Shown here one piece after another: positions 1 to 10,197 of a DNA stretch of 64,000 nucleotides. The position numbers were made by a program, and so were the translations under genes. Source of the DNA: CAZSDU01 sp964605775 (GTDB taxonomy: Bacteria; Bacteroidota; Bacteroidia; Bacteroidales; FEN-979); contig CAZSDU010000010.1 of the NCBI GenBank assembly GCA_964605775.1, positions 1 to 64,000 on the forward strand, written 5' to 3'. The notes under the pieces were generated by a model that worked only from the letters and a program-made list of their open reading frames with translations, searched no databases and was not told where the DNA came from. Position 1 is the stretch's first letter. Each line of letters begins with the position of its first letter.

Positions 1-1472
<1,472 letters not shown>

Positions 1473-1497
1473 CTGACAAAGTTACCGAAACATTTTT

Positions 1498-1505
1498 TAT
1501 CTTTG
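1498..1505 (+). promoter_or_regulatory. Bacteroidota -7 box (TATCTTTG)
   Basis: TATCTTTG matches TAnnTTTG, the -7 element used by the Bacteroidota housekeeping sigma factor. It lies 16 bases before the start codon of the response regulator at 1522. I see no clear TTG -33 element 19-21 bases upstream, so the call is moderate. The implied leader is very short. Confidence 0.45.
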
Positions 1506-1521
1506 AAAAAATATACGCAAT

Positions 1522-2673
1522 ATGCCAAGAATTCTGGTCATTGATGATGAAAGAAGCATAAGGAATACATTGAGGGAGATACTGGAGTATGAAAAATACG
1601 AGGTGGATGATGCAGCCGATGGAATCGAAGGCATCCGACTGATCAGAGAAAATAAGTATGATGCCATACTCTGTGATATCAAGATGCCCAAAATGGATGG
1701 CCTTGAGGTATTGAAACAATTGCTTCCCCTCACCGAAGCTCCGGTGATCATGATATCAGGACATGGAACCATTGAGACAGCGGTGGAATCCATAAAAAAA
1801 GGGGCTTTTGATTATATTGCCAAACCCCTTGACCTGAACCGTCTGCTCATCACCCTGAGGAATGCTTTCGATAAAAGCAAGTTGATTCAGGAAACAAGGT
1901 TGTTAAGGCGAAAGATCAGTGCATCTTATGAAATGATCGGGGAATCATCGGCCATGCAGGGCATCAGGGATTTGATTGCCCGTGTAGCGCCAACGGAAGC
2001 CAGGGTAATGATCACAGGTCCGAACGGCAGCGGCAAGGAACTGGTGGCACATCACCTTCATGCACTGAGTTCCCGTGCCAACGGCCCCTTTATAGAAGTC
2101 AACTGCGCGGCCATCCCGGCAGAATTGATAGAGAGCAACCTTTTCGGGCATGAAAAAGGATCTTTTACTTCTGCCATCAAGCAGCACAAGGGCGATTTTG
2201 AGCAAGCCGACGGGGGAACCATTTTTCTTGATGAAATAGGCGACATGAGCCTTTCTGCCCAGTCGAAAGTGCTGAGGGTACTTCAGGAAAACAAGATTAC
2301 CAGGGTGGGAGGGGAAAAAGAAATAGCCGTGGATGTGAGGGTTATCGCTGCCACCAATAAGAACCTGAAAGAAGAGATCCTGAAGAAAACTTTCCGGGAA
2401 GATCTTTACCACCGGCTTTCTGTCATCGTGATTGAAGTACCTTCGCTCAACAACCGCCTGGATGATATTCCATTATTGGTTGATCATTTCCTGACAGAAT
2501 ATTGTTCATCCATGGGAAAAGTGAAAACCGAAATTCAGGCGGAAGCGATTGAAGAACTAAAAAAGATAAGCTGGACAGGAAATATCCGGGAATTGAGGAA
2601 TGTTATAGAACGCCTCGTGATTCTTTGTGATGGAATCATCACTCTTGACGACATTAACCGCTTTGCCAGATAA
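1522..2673 (+). CDS. Sigma-54-type response regulator (REC-AAA+, no HTH)
   Basis: This 383-residue NtrC-class protein has a receiver domain (about 1-115) with the acidic pocket at residues 8-9, the phospho-acceptor Asp52 in CDIKMPKMDG and Lys101 in the AKPLD motif. An AAA+ sigma-54 activator domain (about 138-375) follows, with Walker A GPNGSGKE (166-173) and Walker B TIFLDE (233-238). The sigma-54 contact loop reads GSFTSA (213-218) instead of GAFTGA. The protein stops after the AAA+ lid, so the usual C-terminal Fis-type DNA-binding domain is absent. Known: most NtrC proteins bind enhancers through that domain. Inferred: this one acts from solution or through a partner. No histidine kinase is adjacent; the nearest are at 6.6 and 29.4 kb. 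Confidence 0.88.
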   Translation: MPRILVIDDERSIRNTLREILEYEKYEVDDAADGIEGIRLIRENKYDAILCDIKMPKMDGLEVLKQLLPLTEAPVIMISGHGTIETAVESIKKGAFDYIAKPLDLNRLLITLRNAFDKSKLIQETRLLRRKISASYEMIGESSAMQGIRDLIARVAPTEARVMITGPNGSGKELVAHHLHALSSRANGPFIEVNCAAIPAELIESNLFGHEKGSFTSAIKQHKGDFEQADGGTIFLDEIGDMSLSAQSKVLRVLQENKITRVGGEKEIAVDVRVIAATNKNLKEEILKKTFREDLYHRLSVIVIEVPSLNNRLDDIPLLVDHFLTEYCSSMGKVKTEIQAEAIEELKKISWTGNIRELRNVIERLVILCDGIITLDDINRFAR

Positions 2674-2752
2674 CCCCATCGCCTATCTCCTATCGCAACA
2701 GTGTAACCGACCCATGGGCATGATGGGTGTCGCCTGGTTTGTCTGCCATTTC

Positions 2753-4380
2753 TTAAGTGGCGATGTAAAAATAAACGCCATCCGGGCAGTAGGCTTCTCT
2801 AAAACGACCATCCCAGCCATGATCGAAATTATCGGTTTTAAATACCTGTTCCCCCCAGCGATTAAAGATAAGCATTGAAAATGTTGAAACCCCTTGACCG
2901 ACAGCATGAAAAATATCGTTAAGTCCGTCAGCATTCGGAGTAAATACATTGGGAAACCACATCTGCGAATCGCAGGATGAGACGACAACACTGTCGCAAC
3001 CCGAAGAAAGAGGAATGGTGTCGTAATAAACTCCGGATGCTGAATGCCATTTACCCCCTGAATAGCAGGAGTCGCCGTAACACAAAGTTGTATCAATCAG
3101 CTTTTCCGATGGTCTGTCGATCACAACAATTTTCTTGCAAAGGTGGGCCTGATCTGGGAGACCTTCATTCACGACTAGATTAATATTATATGTCCCAGTT
3201 TGGTTATAAGTATAAATCGGTGGATTATAAAGACTTGATGAAGGAAAAGAAGAATTGTTACAAGGAGAAAAGATCAAGCGGGTCAGTGTTGCGTTTCCCC
3301 GGTTGTAATATAAGTAAATAAGGTGTCGTTCTGGCGGTATAATTCTGAGAAACTATGGGGTTGTGATAAATCGCCAAGGTTTCCAACAATCTCACCTGTC
3401 ACATTCCCCTCAATTCCACCATTGAAATTCAGTTTACCCAATTCGCCATAATAAAGATAATTGACATAATATCCTGTGGTCTTTTCGCAATCACGGAGAA
3501 TAGTCAGCCCAACAGCATAATCTAATCCGCCAGGGTTTCCCAAATCAATTCCAGCTGGATCATTTAACAGAGAATTACCGAAATCAAGTCTTGCCAGGTA
3601 ATTATGTCCTGCAATCAGAATGGCGTACCAATTATTATTCTCAAATAGCAGGCAAATAGCGCCAGGGCCATCAAATAATGTTTTATCACCAATATCGGTA
3701 AAAACAGGGTTATTCAGGAGACTTGTCCCAAAATTGAATCTTAGCAGGGTATTGCCTAATGAACATGTAGCAAATCCGATCCAGGTATTTCCTTCCTTAA
3801 CAACCGAAAGTCCGTGTAACATATTTTGAGGAGGAATATTGCCGACAACACTGGGTGTGGGAGTATTCCATAAGGAAGAACCAAAATCAAGCCTGATGAG
3901 TCGGGTATCCGAGCATACAAAACCTATCCACCTTCCATCATCGTTTTTAATCTGGATACCTTCTTCGTTATAACTAATTAAACCGAAGGTGCCGAGAGAA
4001 CTCCAGTTGATCGGATCATTTTTAAAACTATCGCCATGGTAATACCTTATCACTCCGCTGCCTTGGCATGAAACAAATGAAAAACAATCGTTATCCTGCT
4101 TTACCATAGTAATATAGGTTGGTATATCCAGTAACCCACCGGGGTTGCCCAGGTTGGTCCCGATGGGATTATTGCTTGCATCCCCAGAGCAAAAATTCCA
4201 ATAATATGTGGACCCGCCGGTTGTCATGTTAGTGACTACAACTGAAGTTCCCTCACAAATTGTATCAGGAATACGAAAATCAGCAATAACCTGTGCGGAG
4301 GCAAGGTTCAGGAAGACCAGGGGATGGAGGATTTCTATTAAAAGGAGTAGTAGCGGGTATCCATAAAATGCAGCCTTCAT
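2753..4380 (-). pseudogene. T9SS type-B (gliding motility-associated C-terminal) protein, frameshifted
   Basis: Two minus-strand frames belong to one gene. The 5' part (4380-3283) starts MKAAFYGYPLLLLL with a signal peptide and carries repeats such as LDFGSSLWNTP, NFGTSLLNNP and LDFGNSLLNDP. The 3' part (to 2753) continues with a PKD-like stretch (IYTYNQTGTYNINLVV) and ends in the type-B sorting domain (FPNVFTPNADGLNDIF, then FNRWGEQVF and GWDGRF, ending DGVYFYIAT). The switch lies at a G run on the coding strand (C run at 3297-3300). Adding one G there gives a continuous reading TTGGNATLTRL. So this is either a fresh one-base deletion or a homopolymer sequencing error. The intact product would be a roughly 540-residue secreted surface protein exported by T9SS. 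It converges with the regulator at 1522. Confidence 0.8.
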
Positions 4381-4398
4381 CTGATCAAATGTGATCAG
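4381..4398. promoter_or_regulatory. Perfect 7-bp palindrome touching a start codon
   Basis: CTGATCA-AATG-TGATCAG is a perfect inverted repeat immediately upstream of the ATG (4378-4380) of the minus-strand T9SS gene. It could be an operator or, as RNA, a hairpin covering the ribosome binding region. No protein is assigned to it. Confidence 0.45.
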
Positions 4399-4490
4399 GT
4401 AAAATTAGGAAATATTTTAATTGTCACGATATATTGACATAAAAAAAACACTGAAAGCACCGTCAATAGTACGTTTCAAGACTTGATCTG

Positions 4491-4860
4491 TGGAGCTGGA
4501 GGGATTCGAACCCTCGTCCAAACAAGTAGCAAAACCGCTTTCTCCATGCTCAGCCTTTGATTGATTGTCGGGACCCGGCTGGTCAAAGGCCAACCCACCG
4601 TTACCTTAGTTCCTTTATTTTTGGCTTGTCACCGGAACCTTGACAAACCTATCCCGACTTTTATGATGCCTCGTACGGAACACTGTCAGGAGTGGTTTCC
4701 CGGGAGACAACTGGACTTAATTTCTAAAATTAAGCAGCCAGTCTGTAAGAATAATTGTCGCCATTTATTGGCTGTGAGAACTGACTTTTAACGAGATCTG
4801 TTCACGAACCCTCGGCATGCTTACCATTCCACTTCCTTGCTGTCAAAACCGGTCAGCCCC
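4491..4860 (-). ncRNA. ssrA: Transfer-messenger RNA (tmRNA)
   Basis: The minus strand begins GGGGCTGACCGGTTTTGACA, the typical tmRNA 5' end, and finishes with the T-arm GGTTCGAATCCC and CAGCTCC. The 5' GGGGCTG pairs with the 3' CAGCTCC to form the acceptor stem (one G-U pair). CCA is not encoded after the discriminator A. The tag frame near 4735-4770 reads G-D-N-Y-S-Y-R-L-A-A then TAA. Bacteroidota tags normally begin with Gly and end LAA, so the resume codon is probably GGC. The RNA rescues stalled ribosomes with SmpB, which is not in this window. Open frames inside this segment are shadows. Confidence 0.95.
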
Positions 4861-4875
4861 TATGGAAATGAATTG

Positions 4876-4883
4876 CAAAGATA
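4876..4883 (-). promoter_or_regulatory. -7 box of the ssrA promoter
   Basis: On the minus strand this reads TATCTTTG, a full TAnnTTTG match, ending 16 bases before the tmRNA 5' end. That distance fits transcription of a short precursor trimmed by RNase P. Confidence 0.5.
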
Positions 4884-4919
4884 CGGAGTTTATGCATAAT
4901 TTCGCAGAAAATTTCCTCC

Positions 4920-5630
4920 ATGAACTTGTCAAATGAACAGATTGCCGGCTTTTATGATGTCTTTTCAGGCCAGCAAATGAAAACCGGTGTAAATATTCGC
5001 CACCGGACAATTTTTTTTCACTTGAAAAAATCCGGATTGAAAAAGCATCATAAGGTGCTGGAGATCGGGTGTGGCATCGGCACCTTGACTTCATTACTGG
5101 GAAAATATCTGATGAAGGGGAATGTGCATGCAGTAGATATCAGTCCTGAAAGTATTAAGATAGCCAGACAACGCTTGAAAAAATTCAGCCATGTTTCTTT
5201 CTCGGTATCAGATATGAGCGATTTTAGCAGTCAAATGAAATTTGATTTCGTGGTTCTGCCGGATGTTCTGGAACATATTCCACTCTCCATGCACCCTGTC
5301 ATTTTTAAAAAGATATCCGAATGTACCCATGAAGATAGCCTTGTATTTATCCATATTCCCAGTCCCCATTATCAGGATTATATCTCGGCTAATAAACCCG
5401 AGCTTCAGCAGATCATCGACCAATCCCTATCCCTGGATGTCATTTCCGGGCCCATCTATGAAAATGGTTTTTATCTCCACAGCTTGCAAACCTATGGACT
5501 GGCGGTTGAAGAGGGAGATTATCAACGCATTATCCTGAAGAAAAATAAAAAGCTTACGCGTTTGAATTATTTTTCGAGATCCAGGCTTAGATTCATGGAA
5601 GTCTGTTCGAGGATCAGGCTTTTAGTTTGA
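4920..5630 (+). CDS. Class I SAM-dependent methyltransferase
   Basis: This 236-residue protein has a Rossmann methyltransferase core: motif I VLEIGCGIGTLTSLL (about 45-59), the acidic end of strand 2 in VHAVDISPES (about 71-80), and motif IV FDFVVLPDVLEHI (about 105-117). It resembles the UbiE/Methyltransf_11 group. The substrate cannot be told from sequence. The start at 4920 follows a TTTCCTCC tract and leaves a short leader after the divergent ssrA promoter. Its stop overlaps the end of the convergent gpsA gene by nine bases. The C-terminal 60 residues are basic and lack a recognisable domain. Confidence 0.8.
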   Translation: MNLSNEQIAGFYDVFSGQQMKTGVNIRHRTIFFHLKKSGLKKHHKVLEIGCGIGTLTSLLGKYLMKGNVHAVDISPESIKIARQRLKKFSHVSFSVSDMSDFSSQMKFDFVVLPDVLEHIPLSMHPVIFKKISECTHEDSLVFIHIPSPHYQDYISANKPELQQIIDQSLSLDVISGPIYENGFYLHSLQTYGLAVEEGDYQRIILKKNKKLTRLNYFSRSRLRFMEVCSRIRLLV

Positions 5631-6620
5631 AGGACCAGATTCTTTAAAACTCAGGATGTTCTTTTCAAAAGTGGATATGTCGTAATTTGTATTAAAAATT
5701 TTATTGAGTTCGCCAATCATGGGAAATTCATCTTCCACACAGATTTTCTTGGAGATTTCCCGGTAGAATATATTCAAGGCAGTGCGTCCTTCAAGAACAA
5801 GTTCATGTGACACATGTTCAGTGAAAAATCCTTTCCCAATCAACAGTCCCAGGGTTCGGTTACGGCTAAGGTCATTCAGTGCGGTCAGGGTGAAATCACC
5901 ATAACCACAATAATGAAACAGGGTGTCTTCTTTCCCGCCGAAATATAGCAACACCCGCCGCATTTCACGGAAAGCTTTAGTGAGTACCAAAAAGCGGAGA
6001 TTGGGAGAGTTGAAATTGGCATCCACAATTCCCATTGCAACGGCATAGATATTTTTTAGTATGCTAAGCATTTCAACACCCATGATGTCATTTGTGAAAT
6101 CCAGGTAAATATTTGTCCCGCTGAAAAGATCCCTTATCCGTGTTTCGGTTAACCGATCTTCACTCCCCAGGGTAAAACCTGTAGGCAATCGGTTGATGAT
6201 CTCCCTGGCAAAAGAAGGACCCTTCAGGGTACATACGGGATTAGGAAATTCCGATTTCAGACATTGAATGATGGACTGATGCTCTGATCCAAAACCCTTC
6301 GCCAGGTTTACCATCAGAGTTTTTTCAGAAAGATGGTGACGGATATGTTTCAGGTAAGACATCATGGCAACTGAAGGAATGGCCAGAAAAATGATGTCGG
6401 CTTTTTCAAGCACGCAGTCATCCGTGGTAGCCCTGAGATGCTGACTGAGACGGATGGAAGGAAAGTACTTGCTGTTGACGTGGGACTGATTGATTTCTTC
6501 CACGGTTCGTTTCTCAATGGAGTGAAGCAAGATATCCCCCTGTCCTTTCTCTGCCAGGACATTACCCAAAGCAGTTCCGATCGTACCAGCGCCAATAAAA
6601 ACTATTTTTTTCTGCATCAT
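5622..6620 (-). CDS. gpsA: NAD(P)-dependent glycerol-3-phosphate dehydrogenase
   Basis: The enzyme reduces dihydroxyacetone phosphate to sn-glycerol 3-phosphate for phospholipid synthesis in the cytosol. The 332-residue protein shows the N-terminal dinucleotide fold (VFIGAGTIGTALGNVL), the family motif LKGPSFAREI (about 133-142), the Lys-bearing LKNIYAVAMGIVDA helix and the C-terminal GYGDFTLTALNDLSRNR segment, which corresponds to GxGDLxxTxxSxxSRN. It starts nine bases after the histidine kinase stop, so the two are probably co-transcribed. The spacing of the C-terminal motif and the long insert before it are slightly divergent. A second gpsA elsewhere in the genome cannot be excluded. Confidence 0.85.
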   Translation of the reverse strand: MMQKKIVFIGAGTIGTALGNVLAEKGQGDILLHSIEKRTVEEINQSHVNSKYFPSIRLSQHLRATTDDCVLEKADIIFLAIPSVAMMSYLKHIRHHLSEKTLMVNLAKGFGSEHQSIIQCLKSEFPNPVCTLKGPSFAREIINRLPTGFTLGSEDRLTETRIRDLFSGTNIYLDFTNDIMGVEMLSILKNIYAVAMGIVDANFNSPNLRFLVLTKAFREMRRVLLYFGGKEDTLFHYCGYGDFTLTALNDLSRNRTLGLLIGKGFFTEHVSHELVLEGRTALNIFYREISKKICVEDEFPMIGELNKIFNTNYDISTFEKNILSFKESGPSN

Positions 6621-6629
6621 TTTTTCATT

Positions 6630-9029
6630 TTATGCTGTGAATTGAATCCGGAAATAGGCTCCTTGCTGATTTCCGACGACAAGCTTGGCTTCTATCTGCT
6701 CGATCAGGATGCGGATTATCTGAGAACCCATCCCGGCGGTTGTTTCCATGGAAAAGTCCTGAGGCAATCCAATGCCGTTATCTGTGATGGTCAACTCCCA
6801 GTTTTTGTTATCATGGTTTTTGTCGGTTGTTTCTCCGGAGACAGAAGTCAAACGAAGAAAAATATTCCCGCAACGCTGGTCAGGGAAGGCGTATTTAAAA
6901 GCATTGGTCAGGATTTCGTTAACGATGAGTCCCAGGGGAAGAGCCAATTCAATATTGACCATTCTTTCTTCGATTTCTGTATGAAGTTTGATCCTTTGGT
7001 TATTAAAAGCATCTGAAATAATATGGGTCAGGTTGAGCAGGTAATTCCCCAGTGGAATTTCATGAATATTCTCTTTATTATACAGTTGTTCATGTACCAG
7101 CGACATGGTGCGCACCCTGAGTTGTAATTCAGAGATCGCCTGCGCCAAATGATCATCATGGCTGATTTCTTTCTGCATATTCATCAGGCTTGACATAATG
7201 GCAAAATTATTCTTGACCCGGTGATGAATTTCTCTGAGAAGAATATCTTTCTGGTGTTCATTTTTGGCCAGTTCTTCTTCATGTTTTTTTCTAACGGTAA
7301 CATCTCTTACCACTGTAATCAATTCGATCAATTCCCCAGATTTCTGATCACTCACAGGATTGGCAGCACTTTCAGCCCAGAATTCAGATCCGTCTTTCCG
7401 GATGGCTTTATAATAAAACTGACATGCTTGTTTTGTCAGGATCATCTCTCCATACACCGAGCGGATATGCTGATGATAATCCGGATGGATGATCTGAAAA
7501 ATATCCTTCATCTTGTACATTTCATCCTGGCTGTATCCATACAGCTTTTCACAGGAGGGAGAAATGTACAATCGTTTCAAATTTCCGTCAAGATGGGAAA
7601 TGACATCCAGGGAATTCTCGGCGATAAACCGGTATTGCTCTTCGCTCTGCTGAAGTGTTTCTTCGGCTTTTGCTCGTAATATAATTTCACTGGATAATTT
7701 TTCGTTCAGGGCATTAAGTAGTTTTTGTGATTTCTGATGACGGGACTGTTGGGAATAGATAAATATGACAAGGATAAGGGCGAGTAATAAGACCGTTTCA
7801 AAAACAAAGGATTGAATATGCTGCTTACGGATTTCGAGTTTTTGTAATTCATTGTTGTTTTGTAAAATCACAGTTTTGTTCTCAGCTTCCCTGATCATGC
7901 GCCTGGCATCCAGTTTCTGTATCTCTGCATTATTGCGGTCAGACATTACCCGGCGATAGATCTCCGAATAATGCTCATAGTATTTAAACGCCTCTTTATA
8001 ATCCTTAACCTTAAGGTAATAATGATACATCTGTAAATAAGCGTTCTCCAGCATGTAATTTTTTTTCAGGGATTTAACCAATTTCAAACCCCTGTTCAGA
8101 TAATTTAGCGAGGAATCATATTGATTAAGCTTCAGGAATGAAGTTCCAATGTTGATCAGGGAGGAAGCGATGAATTCCTGGTTAGTCGTTTTTTCCCTAA
8201 GCTTTAAGGCTAAAAGGTTATAATAGAGCACCTTTTTCAGGTCGTTAAGCTGCTGATATACATGGGCAATCCTGGTATATAGCACACTGACTTCGTCATG
8301 CCTGTTCTCCAGATTATATTGTTCGATGGCAGTCTGGTAGAAATGAATGGATTTATCCCAAAGTCTTCTGTCCAGATAAACATCTCCAAGCGTCCGATAG
8401 GCACGTGCCTCGCCTGTGACAACTCCTGCTTTTTTAAAATAGATTATGGCCAGATATATTTCTTTTTCAGCCTGAGCGGATAAAAGATTGTCATTGTAAT
8501 ATTTTCCATATAGCAAGTGAAAATTTCCTTTTAATTTTAAATCCTTGGTCAGGTTAACCAGTTTTTCTGCTTTTTGTATATAGATCAATGCCTTTTCCTG
8601 ATCGTGAATGATCAGGTATACTCCGGATATCTGATTCAAAACAATGATCTGCCCGTCGATATCATGAAGTTTTTCATACAGATCCAAACTTTCATAGAAT
8701 TGGGAAAACGCTTCAGAATAGTCTTCCTCATATAAATATAGATTTCCAATGTTCATTAAAGTTAATGCCAGACCCTCTTGATAATTGATCTCCGTGGCCA
8801 TTACCCTGGCCAGAAAAGAAAGTCTTCCAAATTCCATCCAGTTCGTTTGAAAGCTGTCGGAGGCTAAGCGGTTGATGGAATCAACCTGATGGGTCGTAGG
8901 CTTAAGTGTATTCCCGTTCGGGCGTTCAATGGCAGAAAAGGCCATGAGAGAATGAAACAACAGCAGTATGCCTAAAGATTGGGAAAAGAGAAACAAACGG
9001 AAACACACGCTCAAGCTTTTTACAGACAA
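6630..9029 (-). CDS. TPR-PAS sensor histidine kinase (HisKA_2 type)
   Basis: The 799-residue frame encodes a signal/anchor segment (about 8-33), a long run of TPR helices (about 80-380, extracytoplasmic), a membrane segment (about 406-425), a PAS domain (about 465-580), and an HWE/HisKA_2 dimerisation box REIHHRVKNNFAIMSSL with the phospho-acceptor His at about 602. A HATPase domain follows (NEILTNAFKYAF, TDNGIGLP, GMGSQII). The frame opens with TTG at 9029, but that codon overlaps a minus-strand TATTTTTG box (9027-9034). The true start is therefore probably the TTG near 9014 or the GTG near 9008. No response regulator is adjacent. gpsA follows at nine bases. Confidence 0.85.
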   Translation of the reverse strand: MSVKSLSVCFRLFLFSQSLGILLLFHSLMAFSAIERPNGNTLKPTTHQVDSINRLASDSFQTNWMEFGRLSFLARVMATEINYQEGLALTLMNIGNLYLYEEDYSEAFSQFYESLDLYEKLHDIDGQIIVLNQISGVYLIIHDQEKALIYIQKAEKLVNLTKDLKLKGNFHLLYGKYYNDNLLSAQAEKEIYLAIIYFKKAGVVTGEARAYRTLGDVYLDRRLWDKSIHFYQTAIEQYNLENRHDEVSVLYTRIAHVYQQLNDLKKVLYYNLLALKLREKTTNQEFIASSLINIGTSFLKLNQYDSSLNYLNRGLKLVKSLKKNYMLENAYLQMYHYYLKVKDYKEAFKYYEHYSEIYRRVMSDRNNAEIQKLDARRMIREAENKTVILQNNNELQKLEIRKQHIQSFVFETVLLLALILVIFIYSQQSRHQKSQKLLNALNEKLSSEIILRAKAEETLQQSEEQYRFIAENSLDVISHLDGNLKRLYISPSCEKLYGYSQDEMYKMKDIFQIIHPDYHQHIRSVYGEMILTKQACQFYYKAIRKDGSEFWAESAANPVSDQKSGELIELITVVRDVTVRKKHEEELAKNEHQKDILLREIHHRVKNNFAIMSSLMNMQKEISHDDHLAQAISELQLRVRTMSLVHEQLYNKENIHEIPLGNYLLNLTHIISDAFNNQRIKLHTEIEERMVNIELALPLGLIVNEILTNAFKYAFPDQRCGNIFLRLTSVSGETTDKNHDNKNWELTITDNGIGLPQDFSMETTAGMGSQIIRILIEQIEAKLVVGNQQGAYFRIQFTA

Positions 9030-9052
9030 AAATATAAAATTTTATCATCTTC

Positions 9053-9080
9053 TTTGGTCTGTGTTATATTCTTATTTTTG
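9053..9080 (+). promoter_or_regulatory. Candidate promoter for the glycosyltransferase operon
   Basis: TATTTTTG at 9073-9080 fits TAnnTTTG. A TTTG at 9053-9056 could be the -33 element, although the 16-base gap is shorter than the usual 19-21. It points at the gene starting at 9119. A minus-strand TATTTTTG at 9027-9034 lies back to back with it for the kinase gene. Confidence 0.4.
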
Positions 9081-9118
9081 TTCCCGTCATAAGCATCAGT
9101 TAAATTTCCAAAACAAGA

Positions 9119-10183
9119 TTGAAAGCGATTTTTTATATCAAACCGGCAAATTCTTCCTTTATCGTTATTGATCAGGTTATTCTCGAAAAACAGTATAAGG
9201 TCATTTCCTATTTGCTGAAAGGCAAAAAGGATGGATTCTTATATGTTTTTACAATGGTAAGACTGGTCGTTTCTATAATGGTTAACGCTTTCAGAACAGA
9301 TGCCTTCATCACCTGGTTTGCTGATTATCATGCTGCCGTGATGACCTTTCTGGGACGACTACTGAATAAGAAAGTGATCATTTTTCTTGGCGGACAGGAA
9401 ACCATATCTTATCCCGAACTCAATAAAGGTGTTTATCTTAAAAAATTCAGGGGAACTTGCGTGAAATATGCCATCCGGCATGCCGATCACCTGATTCCGA
9501 ATCATGAATCCCTGATCTGGCATGAAAACTTCTACTATCTGCCTATGGGAAAAAAAGACGGGATCAGATACTATATACCTGATTTTAACACTCCCTATAC
9601 GGTGATACCCAATGGAACGGATACCGAAAAATATTTCAGGAATCATGATATCGTGAAAAACAGCTCGGAAGTCCTTACGGTGGGAACCATGAATAATCTA
9701 CATGATTTTATTAATAAGGGTTTTGATCTTTTTACTGAACTTGCAAGGAGAAATCCTGCTCTGAAGTTTACCATGGCAGGGATCAATCCGGTTCTTTTGG
9801 AAGCACTTGAGGAGAAATATAAATTTAAGCAAATCCCTAATCTTGAAGTCTTGCTTTTTTCAGATTCCAGCGTGCTTTTCCAGCTTTACAACAGGGCTTA
9901 TGTTTTTGTACAGGCCTCCATCACCGAAGGTATGCCCAATACACTGGCAGAGGCCATGCTATGCGAATGTATTCCGGTAGGTTCAAGGGTGAACGGTATC
10001 CCCGACCTCATAGGAGATACAGGCATTATTATGGATTCACGCAGTGTTGAGCTCCTGGAATCTTCAGTCAAACAGGCTATGAAACTGGATATCGGGCAAC
10101 AGGCTTCGGAACGTATCAGGACCCGGTATGCTTATGTCATGCGCGAGCAGCAAATTCATCATCTTTTTCTCTCACTAATGTAA
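9119..10183 (+). CDS. Glycosyltransferase family 4 protein
   Basis: This 354-residue GT-B glycosyltransferase has the C-terminal nucleotide-sugar half clearly visible: TVIPNGTDTEKYF (about 160-173), VGTMNNLHDFINKGFDL, and the family signature VQASITEGMPNTLAEAMLCE (about 260-280) with its E-x7-E pair. The start is a TTG at 9119, preferred because the next in-frame ATG (9253) would cut into the first beta strand. A flippase follows 15 bases on, so the pair probably acts in surface polysaccharide assembly at the inner membrane. Donor and acceptor sugars are unknown. Confidence 0.8.
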   Translation: MKAIFYIKPANSSFIVIDQVILEKQYKVISYLLKGKKDGFLYVFTMVRLVVSIMVNAFRTDAFITWFADYHAAVMTFLGRLLNKKVIIFLGGQETISYPELNKGVYLKKFRGTCVKYAIRHADHLIPNHESLIWHENFYYLPMGKKDGIRYYIPDFNTPYTVIPNGTDTEKYFRNHDIVKNSSEVLTVGTMNNLHDFINKGFDLFTELARRNPALKFTMAGINPVLLEALEEKYKFKQIPNLEVLLFSDSSVLFQLYNRAYVFVQASITEGMPNTLAEAMLCECIPVGSRVNGIPDLIGDTGIIMDSRSVELLESSVKQAMKLDIGQQASERIRTRYAYVMREQQIHHLFLSLM

Positions 10184-10197
10184 TTTTTTCATCTCGG

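Noticed and set aside
2627..2878. Plus-strand 83-codon frame after the response regulator
   Set aside because: Antisense to the T9SS C-terminal domain; could not supply the missing HTH.
4561..4791. Plus-strand 76-codon open frame
   Set aside because: Lies wholly inside the tmRNA gene; no protein-like pattern.
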